DNA from: Sapria himalayana | Lineage: Eukaryota; Streptophyta; Magnoliopsida; Malpighiales; Rafflesiaceae | Assembly (NCBI GenBank): GCA_029783825.1 | Contig: JAREIK010000343.1 | Coordinates: 1,848,501 to 1,912,500 of the forward strand | Length of the DNA: 64,000 bases | Direction of reading: 5' to 3' | Part shown: positions 11,212-26,300 of the stretch, piece by piece | Position numbering within the stretch: position 1 is the stretch's first letter | How the letters are laid out: every line of letters starts with the position of its first letter | Program-made: the position numbers and the translations under genes | Notes under the pieces: model-generated | Seen by the model: the letters and a program-made list of their open reading frames with translations, nothing else | What the model was told of the DNA's origin: nothing | The model's database searches: none

Positions 11212-12960
11212 GTTAAATTTATAGGAAATAAGTAAATAGGGCTATTAGTATAATTGTTGGGGGTAATTAAAAAAAAAAAACACTCCATCAAATTATGCTT
11301 GCCTATATCACTCAATGCTTATATATTGTATATTTAATTATAGGTTTATATGTGTGTGTTTATATATATTTTTGTGGCTACACAAAAATATAATTCTGCA
11401 TATAATAATTTAGTACTCTTAGCAAATCAATTAAGTTGATTATAAATAATTATGACTCAAATGATTATTAGAACGACATGACTTCCTAAATTTGTTCTTT
11501 ATTCGTAACCATGAAAGATTACAATCTATTTTCCTTGTTAGAACAACATGACTCAAATAAATTAAGATAAATTAGGTTGCACTGTGGAATTATAGTTTTA
11601 TGACGTTTATCTTTAAAATCTAATTCAATATATTCAAACATAAATCCTAAAATATGCTTAAGCGACAAATCAAACTCTAAATGAAGCTTGACAACTTACA
11701 ATCTACAATTCTTATATTCATTAATAAATTATGCTAATGAATTTTTTTTCTTAAAAATATTCTTTAAATTTGTGTTTATCATGTTTATCCACCACTTCAA
11801 TTTAATACAATTACGTCAATCACTTCTCTTTGCCATCAATTGATTTTTTTCAAATACGTCTCTTCGAATTAAATTACACAAAAACCATCATACCACAATA
11901 GCCCATCAAAAGCATATTGAGAAAATTAGGTTTTCATAAACTAAAATAAACAAAATTATAAATTAAGTAAGCAACTTTTGCTTTTTTAAAGTTCATGCAC
12001 AAAACAAAACTTAGTTGATTTTATGTGCACTTCAAATTTTTATCAATCTTATCCCCACCCCATCAGCAATTAAAAATTATAAATAAGCTGGCACCAATTC
12101 TGAATCAAAACCCTAACCCAGTTCGATTCACCTCCTCCTATATCCTAAATATTTTTGTGCGTGATCATTTTTCTCTAACTCCAATCTCTCATCACCCAAG
12201 TTTGTTGAAAACACAAACCCTATTTGAAAACTTATTGTCGCTCTCCTCTCCTTCTTTAATTTATGCTCACCTCATCAACATTAAAAAAATACAAATACAC
12301 AAATACACAAATCACATGGATTGTAAATTATGTTATGGTTTCATTAATTGTTATAATGATTCACAAAAACCAAAATTGTAAATTGAGATTTAATTAGGAG
12401 TAAATTTGGGAATCTATTTTGGTAGACTCAATTTTTATTGCAAACTATAACAACAATGTATACATACAAATATATACTATACTATATGTCATGCAAGATA
12501 CACATAAACATATGCCACAACAATATTATGTTGTGCACTTATAGTCTATATTGTGTGTAGACATATATGTGAGTTCAAAGTAAGAGTCAAGTTCATTTGC
12601 TCCAAGTTATGCAAACATAACTCAAAAATATGCGAGTTCCTCTTTTCAACCAAATTGATGTTGGACTATAAAAGAACCCTATGCCTATCGATCCTCATAC
12701 CCATGAAGTGAAATTAAAAAATACATTGCAAAGGCATGGTTTCATTGATTATAGGATTTATTTTTTACTGAGTCAATGGTGAATAAGTAGAAAAATGACA
12801 TTTCCTCTTGGAACCCTTCATAATGTTTGAGGGTGGATCAATCTGAGTGAACTATCAACATCTACTCTTTAATGGAATAGATAAAACTCTTTCGGTCTAC
12901 TTAGTATAGTTGAATGCTTATCACAAAGATTTAGTAATCAAATTTATTTTATTCATATTG
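11212..12960. other. AT-rich intergenic sequence, no supported gene
   Basis: A 118-codon open frame at 12025-12381 (plus) has low-complexity composition and no recognisable domain. I do not treat it as a gene. No RNA gene or transposon end was recognised. Confidence 0.4.
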
Positions 12961-12964
12961 TAAT

Positions 12965-13065
12965 GAAAGATGATTGTTGGATGAGACTTGTGCCCATCTC
13001 TAGGCTGAGACTTCCTATTCAATATTATTAAAAAATGTTAGATGAGAGAATATGATATGTAAGTA
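12965..13065 (+). repeat. Dispersed repeat, copy 1
   Basis: This segment and 14335-14440 share an ordered series of words (GGATGAxxxxxGAxxTxTGCCCAxTCTxGG, TTCCTATTCAA, AAAAATGTTAxATGAGAGAAT). They are two diverged copies about 1.37 kb apart in direct orientation, probably the ends of one decayed element. Confidence 0.55.
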
Positions 13066-14334
13066 ATGGTTTCTTCTATTTAGTGATCTTTATAGTTTAT
13101 ACTAGCTTTTCAATGTGCTATTATACTTTCTTTTTATTTCTTCTATTTGTTTTACTTTAGCTATACTTTTTTCTCTAGTATTTTTCTTCTTTGGATGTAA
13201 TGATTTTGGTGAATACCACTTACTATTTGGTACTAGTCTAACCCTTTCCTTCATGTGTCTCCAAAGTCATGACATTAAGCATAGCCGCAACTTTGTATTT
13301 TAGTTTTCATTGACTAATTTCTTTCTTAGACTCCAAAGTCATGACATGGTATATGATTGCAACTTTATCTTTGATTTTTTACCGGCCAATTTTTTAACCT
13401 CAAAGTCAAGGTGTTGTACACAACCTCAGCATTCTCTTTTAGCTTTTGATGAATAATTTCATTCAGTAACACCAAATTTGTGATACTAGAAATGACCATG
13501 ACTTTATTATGTATCAGATCCTCCATAATTTCAATGTTAGTCATAAGTTCCTCACTTATTTTCTCAGCTTCAAGGAAGTTGTTTATATTACATTCCCTCA
13601 AGGCTGTGGCTTCAAAGAATGTCATGGTCTCATAATAGTTATTTTTCTTATTTTCCTCAATTTTGAAACTCTAAAGTAGAGGTATCAAATGAGTCATTCC
13701 ATGAGACATGGCCCATTTCAGTGAGAAAAATTCATGCTCGGCTTGAGGAGAGAACAAGAATGGTGGCGTGGCACAACATAGATGGCCTATAAAGCTTTGG
13801 GTCATGCCAATTCGTGCTTGCACGAAATGGATCAATATTTTTTCTAGTTTTTTTTTTCCGTTTGGGCATAACTTATAAAATTGAATAAAATTTAAAATTT
13901 CAAATTTCAAATCACAATCATGACTTGACATCATCTTTAATTGGCTCAAATAAAAGGTTAAAAAATTCTTTTAATTTAAATACTAAGACAAAAGTACAAT
14001 ATGATGGATACATAAATAATTAATAAAAAAGTTCACCAAAACATAAAATTTTTACAATTTGGTGTACTAACTACTAACAATCAAAAACATAAATTTGTAA
14101 ATCATGTTCGCGGGATATGTTAGCCATTCAAAAATAAGTTAATCAGCGATTTTCAAATTGGTAAACTACTATTTAAAATTCAATAAGTGTTTTTCATTTT
14201 ATTTAAACAAATTCTAAAACTTATATATATATATATATATCTACATGTATATTTATAAGTTTATGTAATGTATATTTATTTGTCTATAGGTTCATATGTT
14301 TCTATGTATAAATCAAATTTGTTTTGTCCTTATT
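13066..14334. other. Repeat-derived sequence between the two dispersed copies
   Basis: Positions 13255-13640 contain several CAAAGTCATGAC-type words like the LTR blocks at 240-470 and 54760-55300. Two minus-strand open frames (13365-13625 and 13671-13949) lie here. They are lysine- and glutamate-rich or anonymous and match nothing I recognise. I read the stretch as the inside of an old retroelement. Confidence 0.35.
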
Positions 14335-14440
14335 GGAATGGAGGATGAATAGGAATAGGACCTATGCCCAGTCTCGGTTATGCTTCCTATTCAAGATAAT
14401 TCAAAAATGTTAAATGAGAGAATCTCATTTGTTAAATGAT
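14335..14440 (+). repeat. Dispersed repeat, copy 2
   Basis: The partner of 12965-13065, with the same order of short words and clear divergence. Confidence 0.55.
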
Positions 14441-16560
14441 GCCTCTTCGAGTTTTCACTTTTTTTCTATCTCAAGGATGGATCGTGTACATATTTTTTGA
14501 GTTTTGGATCAATCAGTAACTATTAACTCCTTGATGTGACTCTATTGTCATATAGTTTACCTAATGGGTAATTAAGCAATAGTAGATGCTTGAGCAACAT
14601 AAAGTCGGTCAGTGACAATCTATTATAAAAAACTAAGTCATCTTAAAAGTTGTAGATGATAGATGAGGTAATAGTAGTTATTTAATTAGAAAATTGACTT
14701 GAATCCAAGACATAAGTTCGACCACCCATAGTAGATATTCCAACAAGAGACAAAGAGATAGAGTGATCTAATATCAATCGAGATTTGTGTTTTGGAACAA
14801 ACTCAAAAGAGATAGAGTGAAAGGAGAGATGAATATAAAAGCATAATGAGCATGCACAAACAAAATTTAGGAGGGAGGGTGAGACAAGTCGAATTGTGTC
14901 TAGCTTCATACCCTGAACTCATGCCATTGCCAACTTATGTGGAGATTCTAATTGTGAGGTGGATGGGATAGAAATTAAATCGACAAGAATTTGAAGTGCA
15001 ATAAAAATTAAATAAGGTCTGTTTTGTGCATGAAAACCCAAATAAAATTAAAAATTAAAATTGTAAGAAATGATGTCTTGGGGGGCTAGTGTGGCACTAT
15101 GTTGTTTAATTCAAAGAGATGTAATTTGAATATGGATCAGGGTAATTGTATTCAATGGAAGCAGTGGATAAGCATGGTAGAGCAGCACATTATTGAATTC
15201 AATCATCTTTTCACTGCATGTGAGATTATTCAATCTCACACGACATATCTCAACAATTCATTGTTTTCAAATAAAAATAAAATGCTGAGACAAGCAACAT
15301 CTAATTATTATCAAAGAATAAATAAATCTGCAACTAGGCATTCTGATGTCTGTCCATATATAGATTCGCTCTATTCAAATTCTCTATATATTTTTTGCTC
15401 CCACAAAAAGGAAAATATTTTGTAATTTTTCACAATTTAAAAGCAAAGTACATGCGGACAAAGCAGGCTTCTTATGACATAGCCATCTCGGAGTCATACT
15501 TATTTATAATCAACTCAATTGAATTTCTAAGAGTCCTACATTATACTATGTATATTTGTTATTTTTTTGAGCGTTTTTTTTCTTATAATAATCTCAAAGA
15601 AATTTGCAATATGTTATCAAAATTATATTGAAATTTTCACAACAATAGAGTTATATATGTCAAAATTATTTTGAAAAGTATCGCACTAATATTACAATAA
15701 AGACGGAATTAGGGACCTTCTATGGTGCTCTCATCAAATTTATAAACATATAAAATGGCGATCTAATGTGCTTAGAATTGTGAATACTGAGGGATGAAAT
15801 GTAGCTTCTCTTTTTTTGTAGCCTTTTCCTTCGTCTCCATTATTCTCTTGATTACATTTTTTATCTTTGTGACTTAATAATCTTCTATGATTAAATATCA
15901 TTTAATGTATCAACTCCTTTTCCTCTTTAAAAGTTAATTTTCTTTTGTATCTCTAAATAATTAAAGAATTCACTTCATCTTTTCAACACCGTAACAACAA
16001 TATAGTAAATCCAATTTTACTCTTCCAAGTGGACATAGTTTCTTCAAATTGCTAACACAGATTCTTAATTATTTTGTTACAATGAGCAAGTTAAAACGTT
16101 TGCTGCTCGATAACAGACATCAACGTTGAATTTAAAACTCACGTTCAAATATATTGTCTTGGTTAGCAACTATTGGAATGAGAGGTTTTCATCTATCCAA
16201 CCCATCTAGTGCTAACGGCCTCGTCTCATCGACGTAAAAATTGCTAATTAATGCAAAATTTTCTTTTGTAATATGTACAAATGTTATGAAGCTTCTAAAA
16301 GCATAGTTCACGAGTATCTTGCATTGATAAAGGCGTCTTATCTATCCCACTTTGTTTGATGAAATTCCATTGAAGTCAACTTCAAAATTTTGGACTTTGA
16401 TACTTTCCGTTTGAAAATTAACAAAACACTCTTGCTCCTTTCCGTCATCCAATCATGCACTTAAAATGAACCCTACAAAAATTCTACACAAGACATTGCA
16501 AAAACATGGAGCATCCTAAAATGAGGTATACAAGCTCCATGATGTGAAGTATACAACCAC
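14441..16560. other. Intergenic sequence, no supported gene
   Basis: An open frame at 15099-15425 (plus, 108 codons) lacks any recognisable domain and shows no exon context. Nothing else stands out. Confidence 0.4.
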
Positions 16561-16568
16561 CAAGGATA

Positions 16569-17066
16569 TAGAGGTGTCAAACAGACTGTGCTGACATGGC
16601 ACAGCACACTTGAGTGTGGCATGGCTATGCCACCATGCCATGCTTGGTACAGAACAAGAACCAGTTGGCCAGCCTGATTGGCTTGCATACCGGACCATCC
16701 CTGTCAAAAGCTCACTGCATGAAAATGTAATGGGTGACCCACTTGAATGGCCGACCAATTGCAATCGCCCATGTAAGTAAGATTCAACTTATATGGCTGG
16801 ATTTTTTTTTAAAACACACCATGTTGGGCGGTGACCCGTGGGACTGGACTCGTACCCACCCATAGCCAGTCCTAGGTTCGTTCCAGTGGACTTGGGCCAA
16901 GCTTGGCACAGGGGGCACTGCTCGTGCTGGCCCATCACAGAACGAGCCATGCTACGAGGCAGCATGGTCCAGGGCCAAGCATGATTCCAGACCAAGTCGG
17001 GTCAGGCACAACCGAACCATGTCATGCACAGGTCGTGCCCGAGCCACCCGACCTATTTGACACCTA
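16569..17066. mobile_element. Non-autonomous hAT element (Dart-like MITE), 498 bp
   Basis: It starts TAGAGGTGTCAAAC and ends TTTGACACCTA, so the ends are inverted repeats (the right one has lost two bases). Flanking 8-bp words are CAAGGATA (16561-16568) and CAAGAATA (17067-17074), a hAT-sized target-site duplication with one mismatch. The interior has subterminal CATGGC/GGCACAG/GGGCCAAGC words and no coding. The ends resemble those described for rice Dart/nDart-type hAT elements (TAGAGGTGGCCAAACGGGC). It lies about 240 bp past the ABITRAM stop codon, so it may fall in the 3' UTR or terminator region. Confidence 0.85.
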
Positions 17067-17306
17067 CAAGAATATCAAATGTGCTCCTTTGAATATCCAT
17101 CAGTTGAATACATCATTTTGTTGCAACATTTCCTAACATCTCAAATCAAACTTTTGAGAATTTGTTCATTTCATTATTATCGAAGACAACATTTCCTGCA
17201 CAAAGCAGAGCCTACTGGACAATGAAACGCTTGGAGATCTGAAGCTTGAAAATTGGCCAGAGGGCTTCAAAAAACTCAGCCGGAGAGCTGCAGCTTGCTG
17301 TATTCA

Positions 17307-20300
17307 TCATGGAGGGCTAGCTAGCAGTGTGATTTTAGCTTCGAGCCAATCCGCAGGCTTGGGCATCAGAATTGCAATGTACCCTTCTCTGTCAGCCTGC
17401 TTCGTTCAGACACCACAGCACCAGGAAAACAACAAATAAAAGTTATCAGACCCATCAGCTCCATCTGCTGCTATTCTCTGGCATAATAATAATAATAAAA
17501 GAGAAAAAGTTGATCCTACCGATGAAGCAAGTAGTTCAGGCTGTTTTATTAGTCTTTTATTCACTTCCAGCAGGTTGCCTTTAACGCAGCATCTGTCATA
17601 ACAAAAAGAAATGAAGGGTCAAATAACAAGCTAACTTATACTTATAGATTAAAATAAAATAAATATGCACACCAATAACTATAATATAATAAGACATAAA
17701 ATAAAATAAAAAACTAAAACTAATTACCTCATCATCCCTCCGTCAAATTAATGAGTACATAATTGTCATACAAAACTTACACAAGAAAATAATCTACGGA
17801 GACATGCTTCGCTCCTTATGAAAGACTAGATTAAAAATAATATACCATACTACCTCAATTTCACATAAAAATATAATTAACAAGAATAATGTTTGGATAA
17901 TTATAAATGAGATCTTTAAAAACAAGATAATAAAGTGTAAATATAATTAATATTTATGCTCCATGAAGCGGATGCGTACAAGTCCACAATATCCAATTTG
18001 AAAGAAATATAAATTAAGATTTTTTTTAAAACCTTCGTGAAGATATTCACTAGTAATTATCTGAATATACGTAATATTAATTATCTTATCTGTTGGGTAA
18101 TTGTACTTCCATTGTAGTGAGATTAAGATACAGAAACAACAGAAAGAGAGAAAACAAGCAATATATATCCCAATCCAGCAAACATCCTCGACAGAATCAA
18201 AAAACGAGAAATCAACGCCAAAAATAACGTGGTTCGTTAGTCGCTCAGTACGACTAGCTACATCCATCAGAAAATGCTTATGCGTTACAGATTAAAACAA
18301 AAACAGAAACGTCTTACAGTATGCAGCACAGAGCAGTCGCGAAAAATCACGCAGAGAGAAGAGAGAGATGATGAACAGTTCCACGGGTCCAAAAACATCC
18401 ACCCGAAAATAAAATTACAGAATATTTTATATTAAAAAAAATCTCTTGGTTCATTTAACCAGAGCAGGATCTTCATTATTGTGCTACTGCTGCATCCCCG
18501 GCCTTTTAATATTTTTTTTTCCTGCACTTACATAAAAATATTAAAACAGAAAAAAAATATTTTGTTATACAAACAGATTATTAAATAAAAAACAAATTAC
18601 ATATACAGCATCATTATTAATCTTCCCCTTAAGGAAGAAGTCAACTTAGATGTATTTTGTATGCTCTTAAAATACCAAAATAAAAATTACATATCTAGTT
18701 GCCTGACTGTAACAATAAAAGATGATGAAAAAAAGAGTGTGTACCTAATCTTCTCGAGTAATTGTCTATCTCTTAGTTTTTTAGGAAATGGATACATCAA
18801 AAAAAAGTGAAAAACTATGTCGTAGATCTCCTCTCGGTACACATTATTGTCAAACTCAAATCTAAATATAAGATTAAGTATAAGTAATCATGATCACTGA
18901 AAAAGATTTAAGTTATGAAGACTAATTATACTGATTATATATATTATATTTGATTTGATTATAATCAGATAAGTAATCTTTTATGATATCATTGTATATT
19001 CTCTTATATGCAATTCTCCTCATTAAATAGGCTTTATCCATGAGGTCCTTTATCAAAAATTATGTCTGAAAGTACTCATTGAGTTGGATGATCGCTAACT
19101 CATCATCTCGCATAATCAAAATCATCCATAAAAACAATCGGCAAAATTATCTTGTTATTAGGACTCTTCTAAAAGAACAAAAAAAATAAGACATAAACAA
19201 ATGTAATCCAAGCAATGTTACTTCCTATGAAAATCTCACAAACTAAATTCTTGGTGATTGATTTAGACCATATAATATGTTTCACAATCTATAAACTACA
19301 CATGATTGTACTAATCAAAGCTCAAGTGACTGCTCCAAATACATATCATCTACAAGATTATTATAAAAAATATATATTTTTTTTATATCTAACAAATGTA
19401 TCTTCCAACTATAAGAAACTACAAAAAAAATATAAATATGTAATTATATCATCATGACCACTAGAAAGTAAGTGTCTTAATAGTCCACACCAAATACCTG
19501 AGTATACTCCTCACTATAAAACTTGTCTTAAAATGATTTACCTTCTCGTCTGGACATATCTTCAAAATGAACACACATTTGTAACCAATGATGAGCTTTC
19601 CCGAAGATCATGATACCTATTCTCAAGTCTCATTAAATTGAATGCATGCATCATTCACTTTCAATATTCAATGACATAATGTCTCAGAAAAAAATTTGAA
19701 CACCTAGTAACATCAAAAGAAACAAAAAAACAAAAAAAAAAATAATGCAGGGGTATGAGAAAATATATGAATCGAGTATTGAGTACAACTCTTTTGTTCC
19801 TTCCAAAGAGTGATCAGAAGGTCAAGAACAATGAGACTCATAATAGGATCGTTTGGCTTCTCATTAGGCTTATCTTCAATCAGAAAATGATATGAATGTC
19901 TCTCTCTCCTATTATAAATTAAGTCCTAGGTGGCTGAATCTCCTATTTGCCAACTCAACGAGTCTATACTGGAACAAACTCCGTTAATACCACATCACCA
20001 TGATCTTAATGAAACCACCATACTCAAAAACCTTCATCTCTATAGAATCAATATAATTTAAATTTATTTATAGGTATGATGCCTCAATGAGAGTAACATC
20101 ATACTAAGTACCAATATGATTAGATATAAACAATAAATAAGTTTCTCTACTAATTGATGATTTTGAAAAAGATATAGATAAAAATGAAATTTTAAGGCAT
20201 CCAAGTATAACATCTATATAAACATTCTATCTATGTTCCTTAAATAATGAAACATGATCAAAATGATAGTATTCATACTCATTATAATCTTATTAGTATC

Positions 20301-23300
20301 TAATAAGAAATACTTATACCTTATTTAAGATATTCAAATAAAAAAAATACATCTCAAGGGGATCAATTTGTCATGTTATGAAGAATGATCAAGAACAAAA
20401 CAATTACATTCAAATATTACAGAAGATAAGCTAAATAACTTTTTTCCAAAATATAATATCAAAATGAATATACACTAAAAGAAGACAAAATAAGATATCT
20501 AGTTAATGAGATAAATTATGATTAAAACAATCGCTCTAACAATTACATTCAAATATTCACTCAGATATCTTTTTTTTTTCATATCACTATTTTGAGGTGT
20601 TTCAGCACAATAAATCATGTGTGTAATCACACGATCAATACAATATATACTAAATTAGTTTAACATATTCTAATGTATTGTTACTTATTAATTATTTAAT
20701 ATTTTTATTTTATAAAATTTTTATTATTTTTATTATAATATCAAAAAATAAATAAAAAATAAATATGATATATCATAAAAAATATATATCCATATATATC
20801 TTAAGCAATCATTAATAAATATGATCAGATACTTAAATCACTCTTTGATCATATCTCTACTAAGTCTGAGTGTATCAGATCGAATGATCCCTACTCAAAC
20901 TTGATTGACATATAGCATACAAAATATTTACCTTAACCAGTATGGATAACTAAACTGAGAATAGATAAGTAACAAATACAAATAGATGTGCCAATTGAAT
21001 TGAGAGATTGGGTAGCACCCATAACATGACACGATTGAATCATGCCAAGCCCACACAACACAGTCCAAAATAATGTCAAGCACCACTATGCATTCTATTG
21101 TGCACCTTCTCACGAATCTCTTACACTATTGTGTTCTTATGCATACTATAGTCACACAGAATGAGTGTGACTACTATTTGTGCACTATTGTAGGGAAAAA
21201 AAATGAGAAACAACTTAGGAGAGAAAACACACTTGCTTAGTGATAATTCTATGTTAAATTAACAAATATAAGATAAAAAAACAATAGTACTCAATCCAAA
21301 ATATCATACATCAAATATTCTTATATAATTAAAAAAAATAATTAGCACAGCCCAGAGGCTGAATATTCTCATTAATAAATATGATAAATTAATTATTTTA
21401 TTCTATAATCGTATCTCTACTAAGTCTGAGTGTATTAGGTCAAATAATCCCTACTCAAATTGATTGACATATAGGATAAAAATATCCTATGATCAAAATA
21501 TCTTTATGACTAGCATAAATTATTCTCAACTTAATCAGTAACAAGTAATTAAGCTGAGAATGCACAAATAATGATTACAAAATACTTACATATTGAGAAA
21601 GAGACTTTACCAATAAAAATAAAGCATATAATCTAGCCTACTCAATTTTAAATAGAGCCTTCCTAAAGTCTATTGATTATACAAATAAATATCAATGAAA
21701 ATAAAGACAATCAAAAATAAAAATGTCACATGAAAAAAAACAAATAGTCAAACTAAATAATATCATAGTCAAAAAAATTCAAGTATTTTTTATTAATGAC
21801 ATTAATATTCTCAGATTTAAAAAAACATAAAAAATAAACTATGATTACTAGTGATATAAATATTTACTCCTATATCAATAATATAAAACTTAAAATAAGA
21901 GTAAGGATAAACTAATTATACTTAAAAGAATAGAAGAATAAGTTGTTGCCTTATAAAAAAAATTTATATATTTATTTTTAGTAAGTATCATGGTGGATAA
22001 ACTCATTAAGGAACTTGGATGGCTCCAACACTCAATCAACCTCTCTTATGCATATCACTTTTAATCTCCTCTCCAAAAATAATATTTAACAACTATTTAT
22101 AATGTGTCATACCCTCTTGCAATGAGCGCAATGAACTAAAACTCTCTTCTATTTACCTATGTTATGATAATTCATATGTACTACAAAATTATTGATCCTT
22201 AAAAACAATTGCATTCAATTATCTTTTCTTTTTTTAGTTCTATTTTTTTTACATTTAACACAACATAAAAAAAGTTGGCAGAGGAAGTCCTCTTAGGAAT
22301 TTTGCCTCTCACCACTACGCAAACCATCAAGCTCACGACCACACTCACCATTGCACACAATTGCACGCACCACCATATGCCCAACCACATGTACCACCAC
22401 ATGCAATACCATGCACCGCCTCATATATCTTTTGCACTATTGTGTACTTGTGCGCACTATAGTCGCACAATTTGAGTCTACAACTTTTATTTGTGCACTA
22501 TTGTAGATAGAAAAATGAGAAAAAACTTAGAAGAGAAATAATATTATATATTTGATAAGAATGATTGAGACAACCCATATGTTAAATATTCTTAATAAAA
22601 ATATAAAATACATAAAAATAATTGAGTAAAACTTACAGCAACATATTTTCAAAAAAAGAATTAAATTAATCCTGAGACGTAAATGTAATTAATATGTGAA
22701 ATAAGATAGTGAAATATTTACTAATTATATACAAATAATACAAAAAAAAAACATTAAGTGTATCAAAGAAAAATATTTACTTACATAAGAAAACTAGATA
22801 ATGAAAACCTAAGGTTCAACACATCATTAAGAATAAATAAACTTGATTTTAAAAATACAAAAAAAACATAAATTAAAATATTATGAAATTATATAACAAT
22901 GAAAAAAAAAAGTTGAATAGATGGTTAATAAAATTTATTTTAAGGCATATAATAAATTATATAATAAATTACAAAATAAGAAGTAAAAAAATAATATTTA
23001 TAAGTTAATTAGGATTAGAAAAAAGAACAAAGACATTAATCATGAAAAATATATTATGAATAAAAATAATCAAAACCTAATAAAAAAATAAATAAATTCA
23101 AAAGAGATTGAGAATATAATTTTATAATCTTTTAAAGATGTTTATAAATTCAAAAATGAAATATTGAGAATAGTTAATAGCTAAACAACTTTAGATATAT
23201 CATTTAAAAAAAACTCAAAAACATTATAATAATTCTCAAGAAAATGAAGACAAAAAAAATACTAACATTTAATAATAAAATTTAGAGGGTCATGATTGAA

Positions 23301-26300
23301 ATCATATGAATGAATAAGAAGTATTATAAATCATATTTATAAGAATAAAAAAAAATATTTAATATTAAAAGAATTATCAAAATATTAAAGTCATTAACAC
23401 ACTATAAAATTTTGGAAATGAGTTAATAAATTAAGAATAAAAAATGAAAATTTCAAAAAATGAATTTAGATATATAATCAATATGTCTACAGTGAAAACT
23501 ATTTACTTAGTCAAATATTTAATTAAAAAATATAAAAAAATAAGAAATACTTATGCATTGCCTTCATTAATTTTATAAAAAATTTATGATATAGTCAAAA
23601 CAATTTAATTTTGTAAATATTATATATAAAATGAGTATCAAAAAATGTATATTGAGCTAATCAAATACATGTATGATGAAATAATATCCAATGTTACATT
23701 TGTTTAAGATATCATTAATGAATTTCCAATAACTATATGACTTCACTGATGATCATCACTCGATCCTTATATTTTTTATGTTAATTATTAATGAATTAAC
23801 AAAAGATCTCTAAAAAGATATTACTTAGTGTATGTTATTTGCAAATGACATTATATTAATTGATATATGACTAAAAATTAGTCATATAAAAAAATTAAAA
23901 ATTTAAAGGATATTACTAAAGACTAAGAAATTAAAGATAAGTTAAAATAACTTAAAATTTAAGATACATAACTTAAAATATAAATTTAATCATATTAAAA
24001 ATAATAATAAAATCATAATCAAAATGAGGATATGAGAAGTTTCAAAAATCAAATAGTTTAAATATCTAGCTAGAGATGTCAATCAGGTCAGGCTGGCCTG
24101 GTCTGGCATGAGGCACGGCACAATTCAGCCATGCCTGGGCCAACCCAACACAAGAAATTCCCATGCCATGCCGTGTCCGGCACAGTACTGTGGCCCGTTA
24201 GCACGCTACCTTGGCACGAGCTGAGAAACTACCTCAGCAGCAAAAGCTAAGTCCAACGGGCAAAGCTCACCAAGCCCTGAAAAAAAGAAGAATCGCATGG
24301 CACGGCACCACGACGACATGCCTCCAAAATAAAAAAAACACTAATTTTTTTTAAATTAGGATTTTAGTCTGGCCGGGCAGAACCCATCAAATTCATGCTG
24401 TGGGTCTGTGCCAAGCTAACCTCCACAAAACCATGCTGGGCAAGGCACGGCACGGCACGGCACGGCACGGTATAGTAATCATGCCGTACCTGGCCCAGCA
24501 CGGAAGCAAGGTCGGGCCGGCTAAAAATGGGTCAGACTGGCCCAACACATCCCATTTTACACCTCTATATCTAACCTCTCTATTAAGTACAAATGAAAAA
24601 ATTAACATGAATATATATCATAAGATTAAGAATAAATGAATTAAATATAGATCTACCCCATGATTTTTTTTTGTGATAGAATAATATCAAATAATTAAAG
24701 AGAATTATATAAAATGATTCTACGACTAATCATTCGTTATCAAAGCAAATGTTTAGTGACAAAAGTAATAAATATAAAAGATGATAATAACATAAATAAG
24801 AATGACAAAATAAATATATAATAAGATAATTAAAGATAAAATAAAAATAAAATTATTAAAAAAAATTAGAATATCTCTTTTAGATAATAAAATAAAAGAA
24901 AAATATTTTAAGTTAGTTTATTCATGTCAGTCCAACATAGATCTCCTAGTGCACCAATTAGAAAGTGTGAGACAATTCAAATTGAAGGAAAAAAGAAAAG
25001 TAAATGTAAGACTTTAAGAAATTAGATAGAGATTAAGATAAAAGATTAAATAACTAAAGAATTATGAATATACATAATTTTTAACTAATAGATAGATTGA
25101 AAAAACATGATCGATACAATCAATCCCGAGTAATTTAGATAAAACTTAGTTGATTATAATAATAATCAATACAATAAAAAATCATATCTTCTTTATTCAA
25201 TACTAAAATTCAATCACCTTGTAAAGTTTGTGTTAACCTCAAAGCAAACATAGTTTGATGACTGTATTGCCTACATGATCCAAGAAAAAGCATGCCTAGA
25301 CTTATGAGTAAATATCTAACAGATATCTTTGTCGATAAATTCTAAATCATCATCCATTTTGAATCTTAACCAAAGTCATTTAAAGTCTTCTTTGTGGCAA
25401 ATGAGGACGAGTCTTCCAAGTAATCTTGTAGATCTTAACCCAAAAATTATGGAATAGATTTTAAGAGACCTTGGAAATCTAAGAATCCAACAAGTAAGCT
25501 TTATGAAAGTGCAAATATTTCCTTAACTACTTGCTCTTCAACAAATCAAAAATTATGATAAATTGTCTTTGCAAGCCACTAACTCAATAAAATGGAATAA
25601 TGATATATAATCAAAAAAAAAAGACAATTATGATTCACAACTTACAAATATGAACACATAATCTCATGAGTTTATAGTTCACTGTAAGAACATGCAATAT
25701 CATAATAAAATACTTTCAATGTTCCTCAAAAGTTCTTGACAAAATTTAACTATATATTAAAATACAAGCTAGGAAAAATTAACACAATAATAAATACATT
25801 AAACTCAAAGATAAAATTTATCACTATTATTGGGTAACAATGTTCCTCTAGTAAATAAAACCAACTCATAAACTCAATTTACAAGTTATTGTAAGATAAT
25901 GTCATTTAAAAAAAATGAAAAGATTAAAGGAAGAATATAACTTATTACTCATCATAGAACAATTGTATGTGTCTCATTATTCAAAAAGTTGCAAATGAAA
26001 GTTACACAAGAATATCACAATTCTAAGTGATTCGATCATTCAGGTACTCAATGCACTCCTAAATCTTTTTGCAAGATAATATTAGTGACATCAAATAAAA
26101 AAAAATGTTAAGGCTCATGTAAAAATTTATCTTGTATGACAACAAAATCAAACAAAATAGAAATTATTTATGAGACAAGAATATCACAAAGCTAAGTGAT
26201 TTGATCATTCAAGTATTCAATGCACTCCTAACTCTTTTTGCAAGATAATATTAGTGACAACAAATAAAAAGTAGTGTAGGGGCTCATGTAAAAATTTATC

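Noticed and set aside
12025..12381. 118-codon plus-strand open frame
   Set aside because: AT-driven composition, no domain, no exon neighbours. An open frame of this length is expected by chance in 64 kb.
15099..15425. 108-codon plus-strand open frame followed by an overlapping 78-codon frame
   Set aside because: No similarity recognised and no coding-like neighbours.
17947..18267. 106-codon minus-strand frame ending beside ABITRAM exon 5
   Set aside because: It is the 3' part of the Copia LTR read through into the intron, not an exon.
19459..19470. CACTAGAAAG as a CACTA terminus
   Set aside because: It lies within the Copia RT remnant and has no matching inverted partner.
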